Source: Phallusia fumigata (taxonomy: Eukaryota; Chordata; Ascidiacea; Phlebobranchia; Ascidiidae). Taken from it: a stretch of 45,089 bases of DNA. Where the stretch lies: positions 1 through 45,089 of the forward strand of contig QXVZ01014274.1 of assembly GCA_008931825.1 (NCBI GenBank), given 5' to 3'. Positions 34,701 to 45,089 of the stretch are shown here, one piece after another. The stretch's first letter is position 1. Each line of letters opens with the position of its first letter. Both the position numbers and the translations under genes were made by a program. The notes beneath the pieces are model-generated. The model did not search any database. It saw only the letters and a program-made list of their open reading frames with translations, and was not told where the DNA came from.

Positions 34701-37567
34701 GGTGTACAAGATACCGCAATACAATAAGCNCTCTGGAATGCATGAAATATCAAGTATGGTAAATGGACATGTGTCAATGGATATGCCAGGACAACTTATG
34801 GTGTGAACAACGTTTGAGCAAGTTACCAAAATTATTAGCACTGTTTTCAATGGCTGCAACAGAAACAAAAGTTTCTTCATGGAAACAAACCAGAAAGTTT
34901 CAAATTTCAATGAAACGCTTGTCTTTTTTGCCTTGGTAAACCTTTTGTGAATATTAAACAATGCATGAAGTGGTGCCGCAAGTTTGGATGCACATCCCAA
35001 TTTATAATACAAAATAGCCTACAAATGGTAGATACATAGGTTATGACCAATAACCATAACTACATACCCTGCATTGGAAACTGCTCTACCAGATCCTTGA
35101 AAACCTTTGCAATCATGATCCTGTTGGTGTCGGTGTCGTAAACAAAAGTTTTGTTTACAGTTTGGGCAAATCACTGGCATCAATTCATGCTGCTTGCATT
35201 TGGAGACAGAACATCGATTTGCATACGCCTAAAAGCAATATTTTAAGGCTGATAGTCAACATGAATATAAATTATCCAAAACTAAATTTGTGCAGTGATG
35301 AATGAAAAAAAGAGACAAACTTAGGTAAACTTAAAATAGGTTGGTTGTTTCGAAAATATTTGACTAAGAAACAGTACCCACAAGAACCACAAATGATTAT
35401 TAAGTATTTAAGTATTACCCATTAACATACAACCAAAATACATTCACTGTAAACCTTCAAAAAATATGATGAAAATATCTTCGCAAAAAAGCCTATTAGN
35501 TGTGAGGACTGGTGTGTACAAGTTCTTCAGTAAACGTAAAAGTGTGTACTGTTCCAAAAAAGGTTGACAAGCACTGTTGTAGAGCACGTATATGGCTCGA
35601 ACTAATCAAATCGATAGCGTTTTTAATACCATACGCAACGTGTTTGCAATAATTTGCTTAAACCACTTTTTCCACTTTTAATAGGTGTCAGAGTTTATAT
35701 GCCCAAGCTAATGACTCCTTTCTGAAGTAAATTGCCCTTTTCCACAGTTTGCTTTGTCAGCACCTGACCTAAAGGGTTTTTCCATGATGTAGCATAGCAA
35801 AACTTACAATCTCCTTTACACCGATTTTTCTACTCTTTAATCTTACTGATACAGCTCGCCAGTGATGCTTATAAACAAACTATTCTTACACTACAAACTA
35901 TATCTAACAATAGCCGTATTTGACAAACTTTAAAGTACGACTGCATTGGATCTATAAACTGTTACATCACAGTAGCGCTAACAATGGACAGCAGCAAACT
36001 CAATTAAAGCATTCTAAAATAGAAAATACACCGTAAAATCTCTGCCAGTAACACAGCTATTGNGTTTAGTGCATTGTGAGGACTGGTGTGTACAAGTTCT
36101 TCAGTAAACGTAAAAGTGTGTACTGTTCCAAAAAAGGTTGACAAGCACTGATCTAGAAAATAGCTTTCAAAATCAACAGGTTACAAGTAGGGATGTACAA
36201 TTTTTAATAATAATGTATTCTAAAATATTAAAGAGTAATTTTATTTTATCCAATTTCAGAATCTAATTCTATTTGTTCCTATAATACTGAAAACACACCC
36301 TTGCACATTGGAAGGGCACTGTTTTTCTGTCACTTATCTGTATTCTTTTTATACATTTGCAAGTATTTATTCTCTTTAAAGCACACAGAAATACTGGGAC
36401 AAGCAAAAAAAACTTGCCCAATTTTTAGCAAAAATTTGTGAATACAATTAACCAACAAAAATACACTTTTGATTATACTTTTGTATACTTTATAATTTGA
36501 TCTCTAAAATTTAAAATTTTGTACTAGGCACAAACACAAGTAAATATTAATTGCCTTGAAACTCTGTCCATTTTACTTAATTTTGACTATTTGGTTAAAA
36601 TTATAACAGATGTCTCAAACTTGGGACTATTGCTAGAATAAACTAAAAAATATATAAACGACAAGGTTAACACAGATTAGGAGTTTCATACAAAAAAAAT
36701 TATACTTACCAAAACACTTGTTCGCAAGCATCACATTTTAGTGGCAAAAAATCTAAAAGAAAAACGAAACGAAATATTAACTTTCAGAAAAAGTAAATAA
36801 ACAAGCTGGACATAAGTCAACAAACATAACATTTTATTTAAAAACACTACCCTGTAACAACATTTTATTTGTTTGAAAAAAACACAGCTGCAAACATTTT
36901 AGGGCAATTATTTTTTGTCAGTGCCAGTCCCATAGCTTGGCAGCTACCAACCTTACATCACAGGCATTCTGTTTTTGTCCAACCAAGCATTTTCATTTAA
37001 AACCAATAATGCTCATGTTGCCCATAAGATGTCTATTGATTCAATCAGAGTACTTAACTACAACAGCCGCACTAATTAAAAATGTTTACATGGAACCAAG
37101 TTTCTTGTGCATAATTACAATCAAGTGTAAGCTGCCATAATATTCTTGTTTGATTAAAACTCTTTCGGCAACTTAGACTGTAACCTACAACACTTCTGAA
37201 AAGTTTGTGTCCATACACTTTGACCAGAAAATGGCTGGAACCCAGTTACAAAAATATATTAGTTGGATAAACATTTGTAAACATTAAATGTAGGAAATAA
37301 AATTTTCAAAGTTAAAACTTAAAAAAGATTTTGTGTGCAAAGTACTGGAATTAAAGCTAAATGGTAACAGCTTAATCATAGATTTGTAATGACATAAAAG
37401 AGCCTGTACTTGGATTTGTTGAGATAAAAAGTTTTTCTGACTCAAATCATACCTTATTGACATACAAATATACAATTCTACGTTGTTACTTTACAAGTTT
37501 ATTCACACTTACCTAGCTGATGACACGATGGCTCTGCACAATGTTTCCCCAAATCTGGAAACTCCAT
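31701..37567 (-). CDS. ZFAND2: ZFAND2A/B (AIRAP-type) AN1 zinc-finger protein, complete
   Basis: ZFAND2 proteins work with the proteasome and p97 in clearing misfolded or translocating proteins; ZFAND2B is lipid-anchored at the ER. Eight exons join in phase: 37513-37567, 36710-36752, 34340-34523, 33162-33322, 32798-32914, 32513-32555, 32365-32420 and 31701-31836, totalling 795 nt (264 aa; human ZFAND2B 257 aa). The start MEFPDLGKHC matches the family. AN1 finger 1 runs from CAEPSC through LKCDAC to HKC; then come VPVCPLCGKPVPVPRGE and VGEHIDRDC. Finger 2 runs from RCSVSKCKQHE through CPNCRQNFCLRHRH to DHDC. A clear ubiquitin-interacting motif (SEDEALARALELSQQ) is in exon 7 and a second UIM-like helix (EKDLALARQLQAEEEE) in exon 8. 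The protein ends CHVS, a CaaX prenylation box, favouring the B (membrane-anchored) type. Exon 4 is present twice in the assembly (also 35068-35228, out of order). The exon 3 donor (gtttgt) is weak. Confidence 0.95.
32913..33593. repeat. True-position copy of a duplicated segment carrying ZFAND2 exon 4
   Basis: This 681-bp block recurs at 34731-35499 with few substitutions and an extra 88 bp in the second copy. This copy lies in the correct order between exons 3 and 5, so it is taken as the genuine location. Confidence 0.8.
34731..35499. repeat. Out-of-place second copy of the ZFAND2 exon 4 segment
   Basis: Bounded by Ns at 34730 and 35500, this block repeats 32913-33593 with an 88-bp insertion (starting near 34762) and a few substitutions. 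It carries exon 4 again at 35068-35228, with intact splice sites and a synonymous first codon change (GCG for GCA). It lies between exons 2 and 3, an order that would break the gene, and inside the hAT element. It is best read as the other allele, misplaced. Confidence 0.85.
35501..36062. other. Foreign contig: second hAT right end with a different flank
   Basis: Bases 35501-35576 repeat the right end of the hAT element seen at 36075-36150. They are followed by ttgtagag and about 480 bp not found elsewhere in the window. The flank differs from the atctagaa target site, so this fragment comes from another insertion of the same family. No coding sequence was recognised. Confidence 0.65.
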
Positions 37568-37984
37568 GATTTTGTACTGAAAGTGCAATAAACTTTGGCA
37601 AACGGGGAATACTGTTCGTGGAAATCAAACTTAGGCGAAACAAGAGCCAACAGCAACTACCGGTTTCAAGCGACAACAAAATAAAATCTAAAGTTTTCTG
37701 TTCAGTTTTAGAATATATTTCTGATAAAAATTTCGATGTCTTTGTCTCACTGCTTTAATTAACAATAGCTTGGTCACAAAATGTTTCATCAGGCAAGGAT
37801 GACAGAGCTTTCGCGAACTTGCAACGTCATCTCACGTGACAAAACAAAATTAGTCATCAAATTTCGCACGAACGTAACGCTGGGTTAAAAGTGTTCTTTG
37901 GGTCATATTTGCTGCCGGAAAGGAGGCGTTTGTAGAATCTTTAGCATCCGCTTGCCCACGTATATCGCCGTTGTTTTTAATTCA
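37568..37984. promoter_or_regulatory. Probable bidirectional promoter of ZFAND2 and a small plus-strand gene
   Basis: This 417-bp interval lies upstream of the ZFAND2 ATG on the minus strand. It contains an E-box CACGTG near 37834-37839 and an ETS-type CCGGAAA near 37916-37922. It is less AT-rich than its surroundings. Transcription start sites are not determined. Confidence 0.4.
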
Positions 37985-38104
37985 ATGTTTACTTATGTTA
38001 TGTTGGTGTTTTTCCAAATGTGCTTGGAAAAGAAAAAACGTGGAAAGATTTTTAAGAAATATGCTGTTCCTGATACAGATATTTTGTTCACTAAATGGGT
38101 TTGA
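37985..38104 (+). CDS. Possible 39-residue single-pass membrane micropeptide
   Basis: An ATG at 37985 opens a 39-codon frame ending in TGA. Residues 1-13 are hydrophobic (MFTYVMLVFFQMC), followed by a basic stretch (EKKKRGKIFKKY) and a polar tail ending TDILFTKWV. A plus-strand AATAAA at 38273-38278 lies 169 bases after the stop, and promoter-like motifs lie upstream, so a compact transcription unit is plausible. The frame is open further upstream without an ATG, so a spliced longer form is possible. I do not recognise the family. Topology and expression are inferred. Confidence 0.35.
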   Translation: MFTYVMLVFFQMCLEKKKRGKIFKKYAVPDTDILFTKWV

Positions 38105-38272
38105 TCAGTAACCAACATATGCAGTGGTTTGGCAGACCTTTGAAACCGAATACTTATCAGTAAAATTTTCTGTTGAAGTATTCCACCAGTGGATACACAC
38201 ATTATGTTTTATTTGATAGTTGCTTGAACACCAGCTTTTACAGAAAGAACAAAACATGCTTGACACAGTCTC

Positions 38273-38278
38273 AATAAA
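38273..38278 (+). terminator. Candidate polyadenylation signal for the small plus-strand gene
   Basis: AATAAA on the plus strand, 169 bases downstream of the TGA at 38102-38104. It would belong to the putative micropeptide transcript; no other plus-strand gene is near. Confidence 0.35.
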
Positions 38279-38502
38279 CGAAAGTAACCTCTCAAGAACA
38301 AATATTTGGAACAAAACTAAACGAAAAGGATAAAACAGCATACAATTGCACAAATCATGTTAACGGCTAAGCATATGCAACAAAGCTGACAGTATGTGCA
38401 AAGCAAAAAGCCAGTGGAATGTTAAGTTTTTCTTTATTTTACATTTTGCATAACATGTAAATATTTTTCACTTATTTATCTATGCCTAAAGTTACCACGC
38501 TT

Positions 38503-38508
38503 TTTATT
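38503..38508 (-). terminator. Candidate polyadenylation signal for the JIP3/4 gene
   Basis: Minus-strand AATAAA, the first canonical hexamer seen downstream of the JIP stop codon at 39011. A second lies at 38433-38438, and a variant ATTAAA lies closer, near 38857. Confidence 0.45.
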
Positions 38509-39010
38509 AAATGCTTGTTTTTGTAGCTCCGACAAGGTAAATGTGTCTATTAACAGGCTGTGTTAACAATAATACTGCCCAGTGAATGCTTGAAATCATA
38601 AACTTTCTCATATATACAGGTTTGTACATTCAACAACACACAAAAACATTCCGGCAACAAAATAAAAACAATTAAAGGCTACCAAACCCTTAACAAATGG
38701 TAAAAAAACTTATTCTATACCTGTGGTTGCATGCATTTCTGTAATAATACTTAAAAGTTTTGGCAATTAGGTTTCATTCCACAACATATGGCAATTTGAA
38801 TTACAAATTGTACCCTATTGGGTTTCTTGTTTCGAAGTGCCGAAAATGCATTTTTTTAATTACTAGGCAAGTAATGGCAAGATTACTACTAACTTTTCAA
38901 ATTCAGAGGCATCTTACTCCTTGCACAGTCATAAATAACACTTATGTACTATAATGAAATGCATGCAACAAGTAAGCTCCAAAGTTTGCAGGGGCACACA
39001 AATGTAGTTA

Positions 39011-42000
39011 TTATGAAGAAGTGAGTTGCCAAACAATAATGTGGCTATTTTGCAAAGTAGAATGCTCAGTTCGTTTTTCATTTGGCGAGATCGCACCTAA
39101 ATCACCCATCCGAAAATCAACATAACCCTCTCCACCACTGATTACTAACGTGCCGTCAGTGTCAGTTTGAGAATTAAACTTTGTTGGTGAAGCTTCAGCA
39201 TGTGTACAAGGTGAGGATTGAGTCACACATCCTGGAAAATACAAAAATGTTATGTATCGTACATAGTAACAGTAACCAAGGGGGTGGCATTCTCCATCTT
39301 GTCACTGCACATAAAATTATCCCCCATAAATGATGCAACATGCTTTTGAACTGCAGTTACCTCTGGGCATGTATAAGCCAACCAGAGGTTTGGTAAATGA
39401 ATTTAAATGCTTGCCATGTACAAAACTTCAAAGTTATTGATCCTTTGTTATTTACTTCAATAAATATTGCAGTTTTTAAAACTTAAGTTTTGGGGACCAA
39501 TAGGTGAATGGGGAAAAACAATTGCCAGTTGTCCATTTATCATGTGTAAAAACTTAACCAGAATCATAAAAACAAACTGGAAAAAAAGAAAATAGTATGT
39601 GTGTACTTTGGAAGGGGACCTATAATAAAGTACCTGGCACAGATACAAAGAATTTTACAGCGTCTCTGTAGCCATGAAAGCTGAGTTGGGCATTGGCCAT
39701 TGAACAATATGGAATAAATGTTCCTGGTGTAAGCTTGTCACTAACTGGATCACTGTACACACGAATCACCCCTCCTGGGCGCTCTGCATTCTTGATGGTT
39801 GTGGACATCACTGCATTTGAGTAGCAGCCACCTTTTGAACCTTACAAAAAGGAAATTTGATTTTAAAAGGAGCTATCAGTCCAAAATTTGCTTTTATTGC
39901 TTATAGTCTCAAGACCCCATAATTTTTTTTAAGTGATAAATGTAAATATTGTTTTCAACATTGTTGCATTTTAACAGACTAAACTAATCATATGAGCATT
40001 TGCTCACTTGCATTTGAACTGCACTGTAATCTTTTTTATCATTCAGACTGCTTACCCAGGACATTGTCTTCAGGTAAACTAACATTTGAAAAACTTTGAT
40101 CAATGTTGATTCTTCCCTTTAAATTGAGACCTTCATGAAAGCATTTTTATACACCTGTGCTCATTTTTCTGCTTTTACATGTCATCTAACCTTTTATTCG
40201 CTTTAACCTTATTTTTAATTTCCTTCCAGACTTTTTTGACAGTTTTGTCATTCTGGTCTGTACAGGCAAGTCCGCCTGACTGTTACATTGCCTTTGCTGC
40301 TGTCTACATATGCATGCATCTGTTAAAAGTTCTCCATCCCCATCTCCTAACTCATTGACAATGTATTTCTTGCAAACTAGACACTCCATCTTAGCCACTC
40401 CGCATCTGGCAATGGTGTTCTGATGTTTGATGCAAGATTTTCGCTGCAGGGAGGCTGACGATCTTGCTTTTATTGTTATTGTTTTCCAGGCTAGTAAATC
40501 GTCTAATAGTTAAACTTTAATAACAAAAGTTGTGCGGGAGAAAATGCTGGTATATATACATGTACCAGAATACATATATATATGTATGTATACATATGCA
40601 TCGAACATTTTCATAGTGCTTTGTTAAGTTCTTTTAGGCTTTTCTGCCTTCCCACTCTTTTTTAAAAAAAACATCTACACAAGAATAGTGAAAATACTGC
40701 CAAGAGCTAACTATAGAGTTTCACATAAAATTAACAATGCTCCCCTAACTTTAGTAGGTCATGAACAGAAAAAGAATACTACAGACACACTGCACATACC
40801 TTCAGACAGAGGTACTGACATCACAACTCCATTTCCAGTACCAATCCACAGTCTGTGTTTGGCAATCATCAGTGAAGTAATTCTACAAAGTACGAACAAT
40901 GGCTGAAAGGCTAAGACTTAGTTTATGACAAAGTAAGCTAACACAGCAGATGCTGATTAATTCTGGCTTAAAACGTTTTGTGCTTAGATGTTCAGCATTG
41001 TTAATCAAGTCTTATCAAGAAACTAATAGTGGAATAAGACATACATATGTCCCTTTGAAATATGCTTTGCCTTATTGGTGTACAGCCAAATCACACTTTG
41101 GTGTGAAGTAATAATTATTAGTGAGATTCAATAAGAAGGCATTCATATAACATTTCCATTACCTGACAAAGGAAAAGCCCAGCTTTCCTGAGCCAAGAAC
41201 TTTGCTGACATAGGGTTCAATATCAACATCCTGAAGGTGCTGTTGTGTCCGTGCGTGGTAAAGACGTACAGTGGAGTCAAGTCGTATTGAAACCCACACC
41301 CCGTCACCAGCCCATGCCAGTTGTCGAACTTGAGACTCTCGTCTCGGATGAGCATTGAATGTTGACTAAAAAAAGAGTGAGAAAAAATATGCTTCATGTA
41401 ACATGTTACTCATACCTTCAACAACTCATTGCAATTTTCTATTAAAAGCATTTGCTATTTCATATGAAACAAGTGCTAGAGTGTTATTTAGATAACTTTA
41501 CCTAAAAAACATGGTGGTGCTCATCTCAATAATGTGGAGAAAGTGGATGGGGCTAAATCTCCCAAAAAGAGATGTGAACATTTCTTACCTCAATTTTCAT
41601 AGACTTTGGTTCCACAATGTGAATTCTGTTTCTGTAGCCACACCACACTCTGTCATACACAACAGTCATGCATCGAATAGAGTGGTGGGGACGTCCAAGA
41701 TCCAGCAGATAGTAGTTGGACAGATCCCAAATTCCATCTGTTATGGAATAAACGAACAAAACCACATAGTAAAGACGTTTGTAAGCCAGTCTCGAATGAC
41801 CTACCACTGTCACGTCTAAAAATGGCAACAGTTCCATCAGCTAAGCCGGCGAAGGCCCGACCTTTAAGATGCACAATAGCGAGGACTGAATCCTTTAAAC
41901 GTATCTTGTGCAAGCACTTGCTGCAATTGCTGATAGCCGAGTGAACAAATAAGCTAAAAAACAAAACAGTCCAGCTTTTCTTACCATAAACAAATTTAAT

Positions 42001-44479
42001 ATTATATTTTAGCAATTGTATTTAAAACAGGGGTATTGATCTTTATTACAGCTCACCATCCATTTTGTGAACCCATCCACATTGTTGGTTGCAGACTTGC
42101 AACTCGCACCGACTCAGCATTTTCAGTTTTTAATGTGTCATCATCAGCTTCTAAATGTTCACCCGTAATGCTAACATCAAATGTTGGTGTCTGTACCTTT
42201 TCCAGCCCTCCAAATTCCTGGTTACAAAATCATAGTAAAAATTAAAAATCCATGTTGTTGGCATTGAGAAATCTGTTTTTAACAGTCTTGGTTGCAGCTT
42301 AATTTTCACTGTGTTTAAACTGAGCAATTTCTAGTTTGGTTTCTGTTTTGTTACTTGATATTTTGTTACAACTGCATTCATAAAATTGATTAAAAACATC
42401 TGCTAATATACGTTGTGGCAGTCTAAACATCAAAACTTAGACACCAATCTAGCACACAATCTCCTGATGTGTTCACTATTGTACTTAAAAAGGTAGAATA
42501 TATGCCACATATAACATGTTTGTTAGTTTACTATCTTCTTTGTGACACCTGAAAATTGAATAAACCATTTTGGACAACTGAATAACATTTTGAAACATGG
42601 CCCCAGGCCCAGTACAAACCATCAAAAATTGTAATGCTCAAATCAAGTACCTAATTCTGACTTAACTAATTCCTGAAACCTTCTGAATTTAAATTACCAT
42701 TCAACCTTTTTGAAGAAAGCTTCTTTACTACAGGGTATTTACCTGGTCTGCAGGTGAACATTCAAATCCAGGTTCATCCTTTGAGACTAAAATTGACATT
42801 TGACAACATTAATTTTTTTGTTTTGCCAAATAACAGATCTTGTTCTGAACATACCTTTTGACTTTTCTGCAGCTGCATCAATTGTAGGCATTGTATTATT
42901 AGTTGCCTCTGTTGGTGATTGGGTCATTCCCAACATACTGGTATCACCTAAATACAAAATCGATAACTGTATGCATGTAGTCCTAACAAAACCTTTACAT
43001 TATCAAACAAACTACATACCCAAAGACATAGGGACACAAGGTTTAGAATTTAAATCAATAACCCTATGATTGCAGGGCAGTTACCCTTACTAGAAAAATA
43101 TTTGTGTTAAACACAGTAAAAAAGGGCATTCCAGGATTAAATAGGGCAACTTACAAATGTTAGGAAAAAAAGAATGGAACAGGGACTTATTACGAGCTGC
43201 AGGCAATATGTATCATTGTGACCGACCTGCACTGGTGTACATTGAATCTGCCTCTTCTTCGTCAGGGCTGAGGTAATCCTCTTCAATGGCACCTGTGCAT
43301 ATAAAATATACAAAGATAATCACTTGCTGAAATGGGAAAAAACATAAAATACTGCTTTGCAATTTAATCTGTTGGGAATAGGACCAAACAGCAAGTAACC
43401 TATCCAACTAAACACTGAGTGTCTTATGTTGATCATTGGTGCTTGACCGAGTATGCATGAGAATTTAAGTATCATGCATACTTGATTAACAAGTGATTTA
43501 TTTTTATTCCTTAAAGTTAAGATGTTTCACTTTTGACTTTTTAAATAAGCACATTTGTATAAAAACCTCCAGTAGCGATTGAAGATTCTCAAATTGACTT
43601 GTTTGAACCTTTACTCAACATTACATGGAGATGTAGGCAGATACAAAACAACTAGCACTTGGGGCAAACTAGCAATCGTAGCCATAGATTCTATCTAACA
43701 CGTTTTTTATAATTACCACCTATTCTCAAAAAAAACTTCAGACGCTCTGATGATTTTATTTTGACTTAACTACTTCTCATTTTAAGTAAACCCTACATCA
43801 AAATTGTGAAACCAGCACAATTATACCTGGTGCACTTGTAATGCAGAGAATGTGGGTCTCATTTGAACCGACAGGGAACTTCTCAATGCAATGGTTTGGC
43901 TGTCGGGCATCTACTATGCTTATCACACTTCCCTGCGCATTGGGATTTGACCTTGAATCATCAGACACTAACCAAACATGAGAGGAAACACTTTCTCGCC
44001 GCTCACTGTCGGTGCGGATCTTTAGCTGCTGAGATTCAAGTTCCTGTTTAAAGAAATTGTTCGGTTACAACAATAAAAGGATGGCAAGTTTCTTAATCAC
44101 AGAGTTATGAAGTGGTCACCAGAGTCCAAATGTTCTACTTAGCTGAGCAATGGGCATCTCACATTCACAGTACTACTCATATATATTTTATTTTAAACAT
44201 TATACATACACATTTTACTAAAAAAAATAATATCCATGACATTACTGTGTAACGCCAAAGCTATGAGAATTGGGGTTTAATAAATACATAAACATTTTGT
44301 AATAAAATTACCTCATTCAGTTGAACAACATCTTTAGATTGGTTTTCAACGACATCCTGAACACCAGATTCATCTTTGGCGTTGGACTTTTCAGGGTAAA
44401 ACACACTGCCTGTACCTATCACTGAACCACCATTTCGAGTCTTTGCATTAGCCACATTCACTGAAGTAGCACACCATAC
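39011..44479 (-). CDS. MAPK8IP3/SPAG9-like: JIP3/JIP4-type JNK-interacting scaffold (sunday driver / UNC-16), C-terminal part
   Basis: JIP3/4 proteins link kinesin-1 and dynein to vesicles and scaffold JNK signalling. Twelve exons join in phase: 44312-44479, 43827-44043, 43227-43292, 42855-42947, 42743-42786, 42057-42217, 41805-41953, 41589-41737, 41163-41365, 40800-40882, 39634-39840 and 39011-39231 (1761 nt, 586 aa plus TAA). Family signatures in order: [30 protein letters not shown]; an acidic linker ([13 protein letters not shown]); [200 protein letters not shown]. These form the C-terminal WD40-like propeller. The RH1, leucine-zipper and RH2 regions must lie to the right of the window. 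The sequence does not say whether this is JIP3 or JIP4; a single ancestral-type gene is likely. Confidence 0.96.
39841..40799 (-). other. JIP intron with an alternating-purine/pyrimidine microsatellite
   Basis: No exon lies between the exons at 40800-40882 and 39634-39840. A TA/TG/CA-rich simple repeat with internal dyads lies at about 40550-40603. A minus-strand frame at 40186-40398 shows no domain I recognise. Confidence 0.55.
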
Positions 44480-45089
44480 CTATAGCAAACGGTAAAAAAA
44501 CTTCCNTAAAGTAATGTGTGTGTGAAAAAAATACAATAACAAAAATACCAGTTCAAAGTCTGCCCAAAATAAATCAAGATTAATTGTGTTTTGTTGCATT
44601 ACATAAAGGTTAATTTCTCTGGCAAAGCCACCAACTTGCTGTCTACAAGGCAACTAAGGCAATCAATATAACTGGAAAAAAATCAATGTTGGATTGCAAA
44701 ATGCACAAACAACACATGGAGAATTAGTTCAACAGTAAACACCAGTATTGCAGGCTAATATACAATACTTGAAACAAGATGGGCCGCCATTTATTGCATT
44801 AGAATTTTGGAAAAAAAGGATTAACTGAACTGATAAATCGACAATGAAACTGAAATGTGAAAGGTCACCATTTGCCAAAACAACTTAACCATAGACAGAT
44901 GCATTAGTTTGGTAATATCATTCAAAATCATGCAGAAATTAGGTTGTTTGGAAAACCTTTTTTTGGTTGCAGTATCAACTATAAATGACACAGTTGGAGT
45001 TTGCCGGATCATTCTAAAAAGATTTTCCCGATATTAACTGTTCTGAGTCCACACTAGTGGTGAGAATAAGCAATGGAACCATTACTCAT
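44480..45089 (-). other. JIP intron or upstream sequence at the right edge, with an N
   Basis: No further JIP exon was recognised between 44480 and the window end. The N at 44506 marks another contig join, here without a visible flanking duplication. Confidence 0.5.

Larger units (their letters stand above)
34627..36150. mobile_element. hAT-type element interrupted by misplaced contigs
   Basis: The left end CAGTGCTTTTCAACC (34627) and right end GGTTGACAAGCACTG (to 36150) are inverted repeats with one mismatch. They are flanked by a perfect 8-bp duplication atctagaa (34619-34626 and 36151-36158), diagnostic of a hAT insertion. GTGTAC words recur inside near both ends. Between the ends are three single Ns (34730, 35500, 36063) and two inserted blocks that do not belong to the element, so its true length is unknown. 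It sits in ZFAND2 intron 2. Confidence 0.8.

Overview
This is a eukaryotic (animal) genomic window. It holds five recognisable intron-rich protein-coding genes and one possible small gene. Every exon of the five main genes was joined by hand with GT-AG splice sites, and reading phase is kept across every junction. The gene set (dual oxidase, steroid 5-alpha-reductase, RBPJ/Su(H), ZFAND2-type AN1 zinc finger, JIP3/JIP4 scaffold) and the protein similarity point to an invertebrate deuterostome. Short introns and about 3% divergence between N-joined duplicate segments would suit a highly polymorphic marine animal such as an ascidian. The species is inferred and cannot be proved from the sequence. 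Bacterial concepts such as operons and ribosome binding sites do not apply.

Layout, left to right. (1) 1467-5525, minus: 5' part of a dual oxidase (DUOX) gene, from the signal-peptide exon into the peroxidase-homology domain; the rest lies left of the window. Its last visible intron carries a short hAT-type MITE (367-674). (2) 7188-9805, plus: a complete five-exon steroid 5-alpha-reductase (SRD5A1/2-like, 255 aa), head-to-head with DUOX. (3) 10510-21913, minus: RBPJ/Suppressor of Hairless (CSL), the DNA-binding effector of Notch; ten exons, 508 codons, with only the first coding exon unplaced. It is tail-to-tail with SRD5A, and their polyadenylation signals lie about 20 bp apart. (4) 21914-31700: about 9.8 kb without a recognised gene, GC-richer up to about 28.55 kb. 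It has an NRF1-type palindrome and a cluster of CSL-binding motifs. (5) 31701-37567, minus: a complete eight-exon ZFAND2A/B homologue (264 aa) with two AN1 fingers, UIM-like helices and a C-terminal CaaX box. (6) 37985-38104, plus: a possible 39-residue membrane micropeptide divergent from ZFAND2. (7) 39011-44479, minus: the last twelve exons (586 aa) of a JIP3/JIP4 (sunday driver/UNC-16) homologue, covering its C-terminal WD40-like domain.

The most interesting biology is at RBPJ. By eye, all nine perfect YGTGRGAA (CSL consensus) octamers in the window fall in 13.0-29.1 kb, inside RBPJ or its upstream flank. At 28294-28323 two motifs face head-to-head with a 14-bp spacer, resembling a Notch paired site. 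This suggests the Notch effector may bind its own locus.

The assembly is locally unreliable. Single-N or double-N joins at 779, 6872, 7363-7364 and 8170 are each flanked by near-identical copies. Around 34730-36063 a copy of ZFAND2 exon 4 and a foreign contig have been placed inside a hAT transposon; the element's perfect 8-bp target-site duplication shows what the true ends are.
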